A stretch of DNA of 64,000 nt, taken from assembly GCA_011033025.1 (NCBI GenBank), contig WFMF01000032.1, forward strand, positions 496,001-560,000, in the 5' to 3' direction. This DNA comes from Beroe forskalii (taxonomy: Eukaryota > Ctenophora > Nuda > Beroida > Beroidae). Below, piece by piece: positions 55,745-64,000 of the stretch. Both the position numbers and the translations under genes were made by a program. Under the pieces are notes generated by a model. It was not told where the DNA came from, searched no databases, and saw nothing but the letters and a program-made list of their open reading frames with translations. How positions within the stretch are numbered: the stretch's first letter is position 1; the number at the start of each line of letters is the position of its first letter.

Positions 55745-56065
55745 TTGAGAGTGCTAATTGCCTAGTGAAGGCTGAGTGGAGCCTAGTGGAGGCTATGTAG
55801 AGACTAGTGGAGGCTGAGTGGAGCCTAGTGGAGGCTGAGTGGAGCCTAGTGGAGGCTACTTGGTGCCTAGCGGAGTCTGGATGGAGCCTAGTGGAGGCGG
55901 AGTTGAGCCTAGTGGAGGCTGAGTGGTGCCTAGTGGAGGCCAAGCAGAGCCTTGTGGACGCTGAGTGGAGCCTAGTGGAGGCTGAATGGAGCCAAGTGGA
56001 GGCTGGATGGAGCCTGGTGGAGGCCGAGTTGAGCCTATTGGAGGCTCAGTGGTGCCTAGGTTAAC
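55745..56065. repeat. ~30-bp minisatellite, GAGTGGAGCCTAGTGGAGGCT
   Basis: About ten tandem copies, with units of 15, 21 or 30 bp. All three plus-strand frames and the complementary ones read as repetitive peptides (for example EAEWSLVEAEWSLVEA), which reflects unit length, not selection. Confidence 0.95.
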
Positions 56066-56542
56066 AATTGAATAAATTGTTAGGCATGAAAGAAATGCCT
56101 TCATCAGAACTAGGCAGATCCAAATAAAGCATGAGAAACCAAAAATGATATGATGTTATGAAAGCTAACACTGTGGCACATGGACTTGTGACCGAGTTGG
56201 TTACGAATTTAAAGCAGGGACAATACAAAGCCTTTTTGATTTAGCTACCTATCCTATAAGTAACACTGACACCCCAATTTGTCTTCTTTGTCTACAGAAG
56301 AACATATCAGTTGGTCGTAGGATGTTACCTTACCCTCGCGCGCGGCGCAACGTTCCACATTTGGACGTCACTTTGCAACCAACTTAGCCATCCAGTCAGA
56401 AGAAATAGACGGGGCAACGTCCGTCGAATCAGTTGGAATATGAAGGAGTAAAATATATTGTGGGTTGATTTTGGGGAGTTTCTGGGTTTTTGAGGTCATT
56501 GTGCTTCTTGAGCACCATGCCACCATCCCTTGGTTTCTAAAT
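56066..56542. other. Spacer
   Basis: It contains AACAATTGAATAAATTGTT, a short hairpin near 56061-56079, and a GCGCGCGGCGCAACG block at about 56338. No gene was seen. Confidence 0.45.
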
Positions 56543-56627
56543 TTCCTAAGCCCGCATAGGTGTGTGTACGCGCGCGGCGCTTCCCTACGGGAAGCGCGCC
56601 GCAGACAGGGATATACGTGTTTAGCAA
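56543..56627. mobile_element. 85-bp GC-rich mini-element with perfect 9-bp TSD (copy 1)
   Basis: It starts TTCCTAAGCCCG and ends CGTGTTTAGCAA, an imperfect inverted pair. The centre holds GGCGCTTCCC-TAC-GGGAAGCGC, a strong hairpin. It is flanked by TTTCTAAAT at 56534-56542 and 56628-56636. Copies 2 and 3 have their own different 9-bp duplications. Confidence 0.9.
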
Positions 56628-56947
56628 TTTCTAAATATTCAAATCAATTTATTATAACTTTCTACAAATTCATTCTCAGTCGTTCGCGTAGCCTGACCCC
56701 CTCGCGCAAAAAGCGCACGCGCGCCACGGCCCACGACTCATAGACTTAGAGTCGTTAACTAATGGGTCGAGGTCTGACTGCTGACGATCATGTCACACAA
56801 CAAATTCAATCATTTGGAGAGCTGAGCTGGTTAGTGCAGTGGAATTTTAACTTCTTTTCCCATGTAATGTAACAAATACCTTGTCAGGCATTGCCTGACC
56901 ACCAACGTCTTCACGTTATGTGTACGAATTCTTAAGCCCGCATAGGT

Positions 56948-57056
56948 TTCCTAAGCCCGCATAGGTGTGTGTACGCGCGCGGCGCTTCCCTACGGGACAC
57001 ACCTGTTCTGGGGAAGCGCGCCGCGCAACGCAGACAGGGATATACGTGTTTAGCAA
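56948..57056. mobile_element. 109-bp mini-element with 9-bp TSD, nested in another copy (copy 2)
   Basis: Same ends as the 85-bp copies, with extra bases in the hairpin region. It is flanked by CGCATAGGT at 56939-56947 and 57057-57065. The target CCCGCATAGGTGTGTG is itself the interior of an older copy (56933-56947 joined to 57066-57110), so one family member jumped into another. Confidence 0.9.
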
Positions 57057-57146
57057 CGCATAGGTGTGTGTACGCCCGCGGCGCCGCGCTTCCCTACGGG
57101 AAGCGCGCCACGCAATTCCCCTGACCGGCTTGCCGTGCCGCGCATT

Positions 57147-57345
57147 CCGTGCGCGAAACCAGGGCGCTGGTTAGGGCAAGCCCTAGCCGCGCGGCGCAAC
57201 GCAAACAGAGATATTTTTGTTTAGTTGCCCTAACCATGACCGGGACCCTGGTTAGTGGTTACGCACACGGAGTATCTTTTTCCTTTGCCCTAACCAGCGC
57301 CCTGGTTTCGCGCACGGAGTGCGCGGCGCGGCAAGCCGCTAAACC
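57147..57345. repeat. GC-rich inverted repeat
   Basis: GCGCGAAACCAGGGCGCTGG plus TTAGGGCAA (57151-57179) is perfectly inverted as TTGCCCTAACCAGCGCCCTG plus GTTTCGCGC (about 57285-57314). Related GCCCTAACCAGCGCCCT sequence occurs at 46902. It is likely another small transposon. Confidence 0.8.
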
Positions 57346-57560
57346 CCTGGTTAGGGGAACTTTTTCCTCATTTTAATCAGGATGATTATGATTAACCATT
57401 AACACTCACATGGATGTCCTGAAGATTGGATTTTAATTTCAAATTCAGAAACATACAGTTGATTAAAGATTCGTGTGGTTGTGTGATATAGATATTGTGA
57501 GATTCCTTCCAATTATTATTAATATTGAATGAATGGTAACAATGAGTAATGGGCACCTGA

Positions 57561-57645
57561 TTCCTAAGCCCGCATAGGTGTGTGTACGCGCGCGGCGCTT
57601 CCCTACGCGCCGCGCAACGCAGACAGGGATATACGTGTTTAGCAA
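57561..57645. mobile_element. 85-bp GC-rich mini-element with perfect 9-bp TSD (copy 3)
   Basis: TTCCTAAGCCCGCATAGG ... ATATACGTGTTTAGCAA with flanks GGCACCTGA at 57552-57560 and 57646-57654. Its hairpin is shortened (GCGCTTCCCTACGCGCCGCGC). Confidence 0.9.
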
Positions 57646-57654
57646 GGCACCTGA

Positions 57655-58482
57655 GTTCAATGGTGCGTATTAGTGTTATCTATGGTTCTTGATAATCGTC
57701 TATGTGAAGAGTGATGGTTAAATACCATTATCCTTATGTTATGTTATGTTATTGAGTTAAGAGCTTTATACAAAAAGTCTCATTCACTTGATATCATGAG
57801 AGAACACAAAAGTTTATGAATATTTTTTAATTATTTACTTCTCTATTTTAAATTTCAATATGTTATAAGAGGCTGGAAGATCCAGTTAGAGGTGGAAAGT
57901 TGAAGATATTTGAGTTCTGAGAAAAGTGTTGATGTATTTATCAAAATAGTTTATTTTTTTATAGCTCATTTTATCCAAATTTTGTGGGCTGTCCAATTTT
58001 TGCAACATCATCCTGTATCTTACTAAGGTTGGGTTTCTTCCTGGTGACGGTAGCATATTCTGTTAACAAGGGGGAAGCAAAATAAAAATGACAGCTTTTA
58101 TTGTATCTTGCCACCTCCTTTTGACAAATCTGGCTCACCCCCGGCCCCCGCTGTATAGTGTATTTAACTCAGGATGTATAGTCCAGAATCCTGGCAGCAA
58201 ATAACTTCAGAAGAACAGCCATAGCAACTCTTATCACTACACTCAAGACATGAAACTCACACTCATATGATTTGTGGTTATATCAGATCATCCACATGAA
58301 GAGTAAGCTCTAATGAATCCATTCATGATTTGCATTGCATCCAGATCTCAACATCAATGCTTATCATTATAATTCTGAACAGTTCACAGTTGGCATCAGG
58401 TGGTTGGGGGCCACTCCCAAACTCCCTGAGTTAGTCAGTATCATACACCCCCATTATGCTGACTAGTACCTCTACAGCATAC
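57655..58482. other. Spacer with a possible 3'-terminal exon
   Basis: Minus-strand sequence at about 58162-58226 reads IRVAMAVLLKLFAARILDYT before TGA, after an acceptor-like TTGAGTGTAG. It looks protein-like and lies downstream of 58483-58589 on the same strand, but the phases do not agree. The remainder is AT-rich. Confidence 0.3.
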
Positions 58483-58589
58483 CTCTACTGTTATGTGAAG
58501 TTGTGATCTGGGAGGCAAGGCTTTGAGGATCTTGATGCCATTCTTGGCAATGTAGCACTGTCTTGTAGTGAAAAATTGGAGGGCAGAAG
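58483..58589 (-). CDS. Isolated coding-like exon, unrecognised
   Basis: Between an acceptor TTCAAGTCAG and a strong donor GAG|GTATGC, the minus strand encodes SALQFFTTRQCYIAKNGIKI then LKALPPRSQLHITVE without a stop. Splice consensus at both ends and protein-like composition support an internal exon. It belongs to a minus-strand gene that would start within or beyond the epsilon-tubulin region, or be a remnant. The family is unknown. Confidence 0.45.
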
Positions 58590-58733
58590 CTGACTTGAAT
58601 TTTTCTGGTCTGTTGTCAAGTCCTTGAATGTGTGAAGTTGTGAACTATTCTTCAGTACACAGAGATGCACTCAGTTTGTTGATCGGGAGATTTGAGTACA
58701 ATTTTCATATCCCAATTATCTTCAATCAAGAAG

Positions 58734-58886
58734 ATGAAACTAATCCTGCAATTATTGATTTTCATGATCAGCTTTGAACTTTCTCTAAATCATTGTCCTT
58801 CTGAATTGAGTCGAATGCATTTTAAGAAACAAGTCGGGATTATTTGTGCACAATCTCAATTTGGTGATCAGTTGTTAACTTATTAA
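58734..58886 (+). CDS. Small ORF with signal-peptide-like N terminus (doubtful)
   Basis: Fifty codons starting MKLILQLLIFMISFELSLNH, hydrophobic like a signal peptide, followed by a short tail with two Cys and ending LLTY. Nothing else supports it; AT-rich DNA often yields such frames. It is listed because it lies alone between two genes and has a Lys-plus-hydrophobic start typical of secreted peptides. Confidence 0.15.
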   Translation: MKLILQLLIFMISFELSLNHCPSELSRMHFKKQVGIICAQSQFGDQLLTY

Positions 58887-59564
58887 TTTGAAGTTGTTAT
58901 CTTAGTCATTTTTTTCTATTTATTAACTGTATTAGGTAGTAAGGCTGTTTTGTTTTTTTACAGGTGATAATTTTTCATACCTTGAACAGTTGAAAGCATT
59001 ACAATTTCTAGACCAAATTTTGATTTTTTAGCTATTTAGCTATAGGGACCTTGTTGGTCATTGGTTTAATTGAACATTTAATTTGATCATTTTACATTTA
59101 CTCTGGTTTGAAACTTTTCGTTTTTCCCTGCAAGTAGAGGGCGTGTGTCACAAGTTTGAGGTTTTTAATTCTATTTGTATATAAGTTTTAAGTTATTTTT
59201 AATTTATTTGCATATAGTGACACATGTTATATATTAGAAGTAAATAAAATAAAATAAATAAATGTCTAGGTACTACATTGTTCTGTCCATTATACTTGGC
59301 AGTCAAGGCACCCAATCTTGTAGATGGTGTGGGGAGTCAGGTTGCAAGGAGGGGTAGTCTTTGTACAATTGTGTGTGTTACTCTTAATAACAGTTAGTTA
59401 CTGCTGTGTAGAGCAGTGCCCACAATGGTTAGTATCTAAAGTTATCTAAAACTGTTTTTTGAGCAATCTGTACTCATTTGCCTTATTAAGTATATTGATT
59501 GGTGTATATCTGAGGTAAAATTTTTGCTGTACCCTTATCATCTCTTATACCTAGTAATAGCATA
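58887..59564. other. Upstream region of epsilon-tubulin
   Basis: AT-rich. AATAAAATAAAATAAATAAA occurs near 59243-59262. A 5'UTR intron of the tubulin gene could lie here, but no promoter element was defined. Confidence 0.4.
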
Positions 59565-60935
59565 ATGACCCAATCAATTGTCTTGCAAATTGGACAGTGT
59601 GGGAATCAAATTGGATCTGAATTTTGGTCAAATGCCCTTAAAGAACATGCCTATCATGATGATAGTGGCACATTCTCTGAATCTGTATCTAGTTTCTTTA
59701 GAAACATCAATGATAAAACAAAAAGAAATTTGCCTACAAAGTGTCCTCCAGGAAAGATTCAGTCATTGAAAGCTCGTGCTGTACTCATCGATATGGAAGA
59801 AGGTGTTCTTAATAGTTTGTTAAATTCAGAAGTTGGGGAACTTTTCAACTCCACTGAGCTTATAAAAGATGTCAGTGGTGCTGGAAATAACTGGGCTACT
59901 GGTTTTCATTTTTATGGAGCTCAACACGAAAACTCTATTATTGAAGCTGTGAGAAAAGAATGTGAACTTTGTGATTGCTTGCAGTCATTCTTCATTTTAC
60001 ATAGTATGGGAGGAGGAACTGGATCTGGCTTAGGTACCAAAACCCTTTCCCTTATTGCTGACAATTTCCCTGATATTTTCAGATTTGTTATTCCAGTTTA
60101 CCCTTCAATTGATGACGATGTAATTACCTCACCCTATAACACAACATTGGCTATGAATCAAATCTCTGAATATGGAAATTGTGTTATACCTATTGAGAAT
60201 CAGTCATTATCCAGTATATGTGAACAAGTTGGTACTGCCAAAGTGGATTCAATCAAACATACTTTGCCAGAATCTAAAGAGAAATCATTCAACAAAATGA
60301 ACTCACTTGTGGCAAAAGTAATACTTGATATGACTGCTTCAGCAAGATTCAATGGAAGTATGAATGTCGATATCAATGAAATTAGTATGAATTTAGTTCC
60401 ATATCCCAGAGCAAATTATTTAATTCCAGGCATAGCACCTTTATACTCTCCCAAAATATCTCAGCAGAGACATCTTGATGCTATATTTTCAGATGTGTTT
60501 TCTGCTCAGAATCAGTTGTGTAAGGTAGATCTTAAAAAAGGCTTATTTCTTTCTAGTGCACTTCTTGTTCGTGGTAATGTGCAAATTTCAGATGTCAGAA
60601 GAAATATTGACAAACTGTCTGAAAACATTAACTTCATTTATTGGAACAAAGATGGTTGGAAAACTGGATTATGTTCTGTACCACCCATAAAACAGATGTA
60701 TTCGGTATTGTCACTTTCTAATAACACATGTGTGAAATATACATTTGGGGAATTGAGAAGTAGATTCTATAAGTTGTTCTCAAGAAAAGCTCACCTCCAT
60801 CATTATCTCAATGTGGATGGAATGGAAGAAGAACAGTTCAGTTCAGCATTAGAGAGCTTAACAAATCAAATACAATTCTATAATGAACTGGAAGATGCTA
60901 AACCAAAAGATATTGATAGACCCAAAGTTATTTAG
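59565..60935 (+). CDS. TUBE1: Epsilon-tubulin, complete and intronless
   Basis: A 456-residue uninterrupted frame from ATG 59565 to TAG 60933-60935. Epsilon-tubulin acts with delta-tubulin at centrioles and basal bodies, where it is needed for triplet microtubules. The N terminus MTQSIVLQIGQCGNQIG and the following SFFRN match the epsilon family (MTQSVVVQVGQCGNQIG ... SSFFRN). The GTP-binding glycine loop GGGTGSG is at residues 149-155, followed by PVYPSIDDDVITSPYNTTLA and the C-terminal KAHLHHYLNVDGMEEEQF, both characteristic of epsilon rather than alpha, beta or gamma. The length is near the family norm (about 475). There is no poly-Glu tail, as expected. The absence of introns contrasts with the spliced genes nearby and may reflect an old retroposition that replaced the parent, or intron loss. 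The frame is fully intact, so it is presumed functional. Confidence 0.97.
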   Translation: MTQSIVLQIGQCGNQIGSEFWSNALKEHAYHDDSGTFSESVSSFFRNINDKTKRNLPTKCPPGKIQSLKARAVLIDMEEGVLNSLLNSEVGELFNSTELIKDVSGAGNNWATGFHFYGAQHENSIIEAVRKECELCDCLQSFFILHSMGGGTGSGLGTKTLSLIADNFPDIFRFVIPVYPSIDDDVITSPYNTTLAMNQISEYGNCVIPIENQSLSSICEQVGTAKVDSIKHTLPESKEKSFNKMNSLVAKVILDMTASARFNGSMNVDINEISMNLVPYPRANYLIPGIAPLYSPKISQQRHLDAIFSDVFSAQNQLCKVDLKKGLFLSSALLVRGNVQISDVRRNIDKLSENINFIYWNKDGWKTGLCSVPPIKQMYSVLSLSNNTCVKYTFGELRSRFYKLFSRKAHLHHYLNVDGMEEEQFSSALESLTNQIQFYNELEDAKPKDIDRPKVI

Positions 60936-61504
60936 AATTTTACAGGAAATATCCATATTTTTAATCAAATTGTAAATTATGTTGTATATTGGCCATCAGA
61001 CATTACAGTAATATTGTGTATCTATAGACTAAATATTATATTTTTAACTCATAAATTTACCCACTTATTTATTTTTTCATTCATTTTATTTTTAAAAGTT
61101 ATGTATTGTGAATTCAACTTTTTACAAATGTATTTATTATTGAAACCTTTGGTTATCACTTACTGTAGTTTCGTACCTCCGAAATTTCGATCCCCAAAGT
61201 TATTTCCACAAATTATTTTTTGCTGATTTATGATTAAGAACTGGGAAACTTTGGCTATCAATCGGTATAGCTTCAAATTGCATGAAATATGGAATTTTCT
61301 TCTAAATTTCAAAGCTTCAAGATATTCTATCATTATGTAAGGCAATTCAGGTACCTATTCAGATATCAAAAAAAATCGTTTTAATAACCTTACATGCTGT
61401 ATACACGTTTAATTTCAAATGAGTCATTTGAAATGACTCCTTTAATTGAACTGAACTTTAATAAGTCTTACTCTTACCCTCGTCTATCCCTCTGAGCTTA
61501 GTTG
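60936..61504. other. 3' flank of epsilon-tubulin and 5' flank of the next gene
   Basis: AT-rich. A perfect palindrome GAGTCATTTGAAATGACTC lies at 61420-61438. No further coding segment was seen. Confidence 0.5.
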
Positions 61505-63000
61505 ATGTTGGCAGCTCAAAATGGGGAAATTGATGATCAACCACTCAAGAGGTAAATGAAATGTTTGTTTTATCAAATTAAATATGGTAAAATCTCGGAC
61601 TCTGTACGTGACTTTAAACATTATTCAATTCTGTACTGATTTACAAATCAGTATTCATAATTCTCAAATTTGATAGTACTTTGTAAATAAATGAACATAT
61701 CTTTGGCAGCCTTTTATAATTTCATAAAGTGGTGTTGAAAATTGAATGTAGCATTCTAAATTAAGACGACAAAAAAGAAATTGGAAATTTCATAGCGAAA
61801 TATCAAACAGAAATTACATTAGTAACGTTTCAATACGTTCGACGTACCATGTTTTCACGAACATTATAATATGGCGTTTGGTACACGTACCCTCTCCTTC
61901 AACCTAGATTAGGTGAAGGTAATGAAATTGTCGTTGTAGGGAAGACGTCCAAAGGTTGGGACTGGTGTTGAAGGAGAAGTGGTCCCTAGAGTCCCCTGAG
62001 TCCCTGTTGTTGGAGCACCTCTCCAGGAGATGTGTCAACGAGAGGAACCTCTCCTCCCACATATTCTTTGACGACTTCTCTGAGGTGAGTTCACATATTC
62101 TTTGACGACTTCTCTGAGGTGAGTTCACATATTCTTTGACGAATTTTCTGAGGTGAGTTCACATATTCTTTGACGACTTCTCTGAGGTGAGTTCACATAT
62201 TCTTTGACGACTTCTTTGAGGTGAGTTCACATATTCTTTGACGACTTCTCTGAGGTGAGTTCACATATTCTTTGACGACTTCTCTGAGGTGAGTTCACAA
62301 TTCACATATTCTTTGACGACTTCTCTGAGGTGAGTTTGCAGACATGGTCTGTCCATAATAGATAAAATTAGCCTAACATGTGTCCCTTCTTACAGTAGAT
62401 AAGCTGATCTTTTGCTCACGATCGAATCGAGATTATTATGTTGGGTTCCTACTTAAACAGTGGATGATGATATAGTGTTACTCAGTCACAAATTACAATT
62501 CGTTTCAACTCTGTTCCAGGTCTTTGATGGTCTGGTTCGATTTCGTCTTGAATTGGATGGTTCCATATCAGACTACTACCAATCAGAACATTTCCTGAGG
62601 ATTCTGATATGGATCAAAATATTCATCAGGGATCCTGCTTATCAGGTAAAATATTCATCAGATTTTCGCTAAGTATCTTCACAAACAGTAATATTCCGAT
62701 AACCCTAAGAACTGAGCCATATAGAGCGTACCTAATTCAGCTTATAACTATCGCAGTCGCTGAGCTTTTGCAACAAATTTATCCTGCAGATTCATGGTGA
62801 TAAATATATTTTGTAATATTTCTGATCATGATAAATTTCTGTGCAAGTTACCGTAGTTTAGAGAATTGGCTCATATTTGGTAACAATTAGCATAGTTTTC
62901 ACTTTTATAAAATCTAATAACATAATTTATTGAATATTTCACATAATATTTATTTCAGAAAGAACTTTTCCATCTTGGTGGAGTCAAGATCCTTTCAAAG
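61505..63000 (+). CDS. Unrecognised gene, first four exons (possibly armadillo-like)
   Basis: Four plus-strand exons join with exact phase agreement: 61505-61551 (MLAAQNGEIDDQPLK), 61940-62084 (EDVQRLGLVLKEKWSLESPE, then RRCVNERNLSSHIFFDDFSE), 62520-62645 (VFDGLVRFRLELDGSISDYY, then FLRILIWIKIFIRDPAYQ) and 62959-63000 (KELFHLGGVKILSK). All borders are GT-AG; an in-frame TAG lies two codons before the ATG. The 120 residues appear helical; LFHLGGVKILSK resembles the start of an armadillo helix (LxxLGGVxxLxx), which suggests an ARM/HEAT-type protein, but this is an inference from a short stretch. The final exon ends at a donor at 63001, so the gene continues beyond what I could trace. The exon 2 donor is embedded in a 34-bp tandem repeat. 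Confidence 0.7.
62058..62335 (+). repeat. 34-bp tandem repeat of an exon end plus its splice donor (8 copies)
   Basis: The unit ACATATTCTTTGACGACTTC + TCTGAG|GTGAGTTC contains the last codons of exon 2 and the donor. GAG|GTGAGT donors fall at 62085, 62119, 62153, 62187, 62221, 62255, 62289 and 62330, 34 bp apart except the last (41 bp). Because 34 is not a multiple of three, use of any donor after the first puts a TGA seven codons in (VSSHIL-stop). Confidence 0.95.
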
Positions 63001-64000
63001 GTATTCAATTTTCAATATTATGAAAAATAAGGTTTGGTTTGTCTACGTATTAACTTAGAATTTATAAAGATCGGAATCATTGATATTCAGTTTTGAAACT
63101 CTTAGATAAATTCAATTAAAGAATTTAGATCACCATTCTAAATGTTACGAATGCTTTTATAAATAATATTGTAAGATAGATAACGAAATTAAGCTCAAAA
63201 TTCTGGGGAATAGTAATATCATATTTTAAAGTTCACTTTTCTATTGATCAAATCACAAAATATAATAATTGAGCATATTAAACTATAAATTTACATCATA
63301 TATATACACATTGCTAATGATGTCCCTGATTTTGTCTAATGTCTATATATATGCACACTTGGCCCCTATCTATATAAAATATAATGCCGTGAATAATTCC
63401 ACTTGGCACCCCTTCCAAGACTCATGATTTGACGGTTATATTAGCTGAGTGGAGGAGGAGGAGAAGAGATTGTGGAGGAGTGTATTGTGACTTGTATTAC
63501 ATGTGCTGTGGTTCAGGGGGTGGGTGTTCGAAGATGACGTCACTATCATGGGGTTAGAGTGGTGAGTTGTGATCATCACGCGGTCTACTTCCAGCCATGC
63601 GACTTATACACGTCCAGGGGCTAACCTGCACCCCTAATTCCAGCAATTTAATGTTAAATAAAGGAAATTGTGGAACTATATCTGTTGAAATTAAGTGCCA
63701 TATGTACAGTCTGTTAGTGTGGTTTGGGGCTCCTGATTGAGTTAGTTGTCCCCATTAACCTAGTGAGCTATTTCTAGATTTGATAGATGGAATATTCACT
63801 GACATTTCCATGAAGTAAGACAACTTCCCTCTCATCACTATTACTATATTATTCTTATCATGGGAGTTAGACTTTTGGCAAAAATGTCTATAATGAAGGT
63901 TTTACCTGGATCAAATTTCCTTTAAAAGTTCAATCCGTTTTGAATCCTCTTAGGTTTAAATATAGAACTGACGTCTTAAAGAAAGTTATAATCTAGCACT
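63001..64000. other. AT-rich intron or flank at the right edge
   Basis: Presumed intron of the preceding gene. TATATATA-rich sequence occurs at 63298-63352, GGAGGAGGAGGAG at 63452, and a TGACGTCA (CRE-like) word at 63534-63541. No exon was recognised. Confidence 0.5.

Noticed and set aside
55745-56065. Repeat protein (EAEWSLVEAEWSLVEA)
   Set aside because: All frames of the minisatellite give repetitive peptides and there is no start, splice or domain support.
27421-63541. TGACGTCA words as CREB-regulated promoters
   Set aside because: Isolated 8-bp matches at 27421 and 63534 without a nearby transcription start; chance is sufficient.

Overview
The window is eukaryotic nuclear DNA, almost certainly from a non-vertebrate animal. 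Spliced genes with GT-AG introns are scattered among very large tandem arrays and short non-autonomous transposons. The ciliary gene epsilon-tubulin, SRCR/LDLa receptor exons and a canonical UBE2W fit a metazoan. An early-branching marine lineage is possible, but I cannot fix the species. There are no prokaryotic-style operons, CRISPR arrays or recognisable tRNA/rRNA genes.

Layout. 1-157: one coding exon (minus) of an unrecognised coiled-coil-like protein. 165-2620: a G-rich ~20-bp minisatellite. 3447-10450: a ~1.1-kb tandem satellite interrupted by a 2.74-kb foldback element (4763-7502, 3-bp TSD) and a 1.4-kb hAT-like element (8101-9497, 14-bp TIR, 8-bp TSD). 10862-12596: glyoxalase II (HAGH, minus). 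13924-17251: an SRCR + LDLa Cys-rich protein (minus). 17331-27347: a ~330-bp tandem array (about 27 monomers, each with a variable G-run), split by a 1.38-kb insert that carries coding-like exons. 27.4-30.2 kb: MITEs and perfect palindromes. 30290-39002: a second, unrelated ~350-bp array (about 25 monomers) with higher-order structure. 42225-42872: an intronless FBXO31-like F-box gene (minus). 46546-49373: UBE2W (minus), with an apparent lesion near its 5' end. 50.5-57.7 kb: minisatellites, decayed retroelements and a family of 85-109-bp GC-rich mini-elements with 9-bp target duplications. 58483-58589: an isolated coding-like exon (minus). 59565-60935: a complete intronless epsilon-tubulin gene (plus). 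61505-63000: the first four exons of an unrecognised, possibly armadillo-like gene (plus), which runs off the window.

The genes do not form one pathway: methylglyoxal detoxification, ubiquitin transfer (E2 and F-box), a receptor-like protein and a centriolar tubulin simply lie near one another. The most notable content is structural: nested insertions with readable target duplications, two unrelated satellite arrays close together, several MITE families, and two cases where a short tandem duplication lies exactly across a splice site and multiplies donor or acceptor sites.

Gene models were built by hand from reading frames, splice consensus and phase agreement. Family names rest on recognised motifs, not on database searches.
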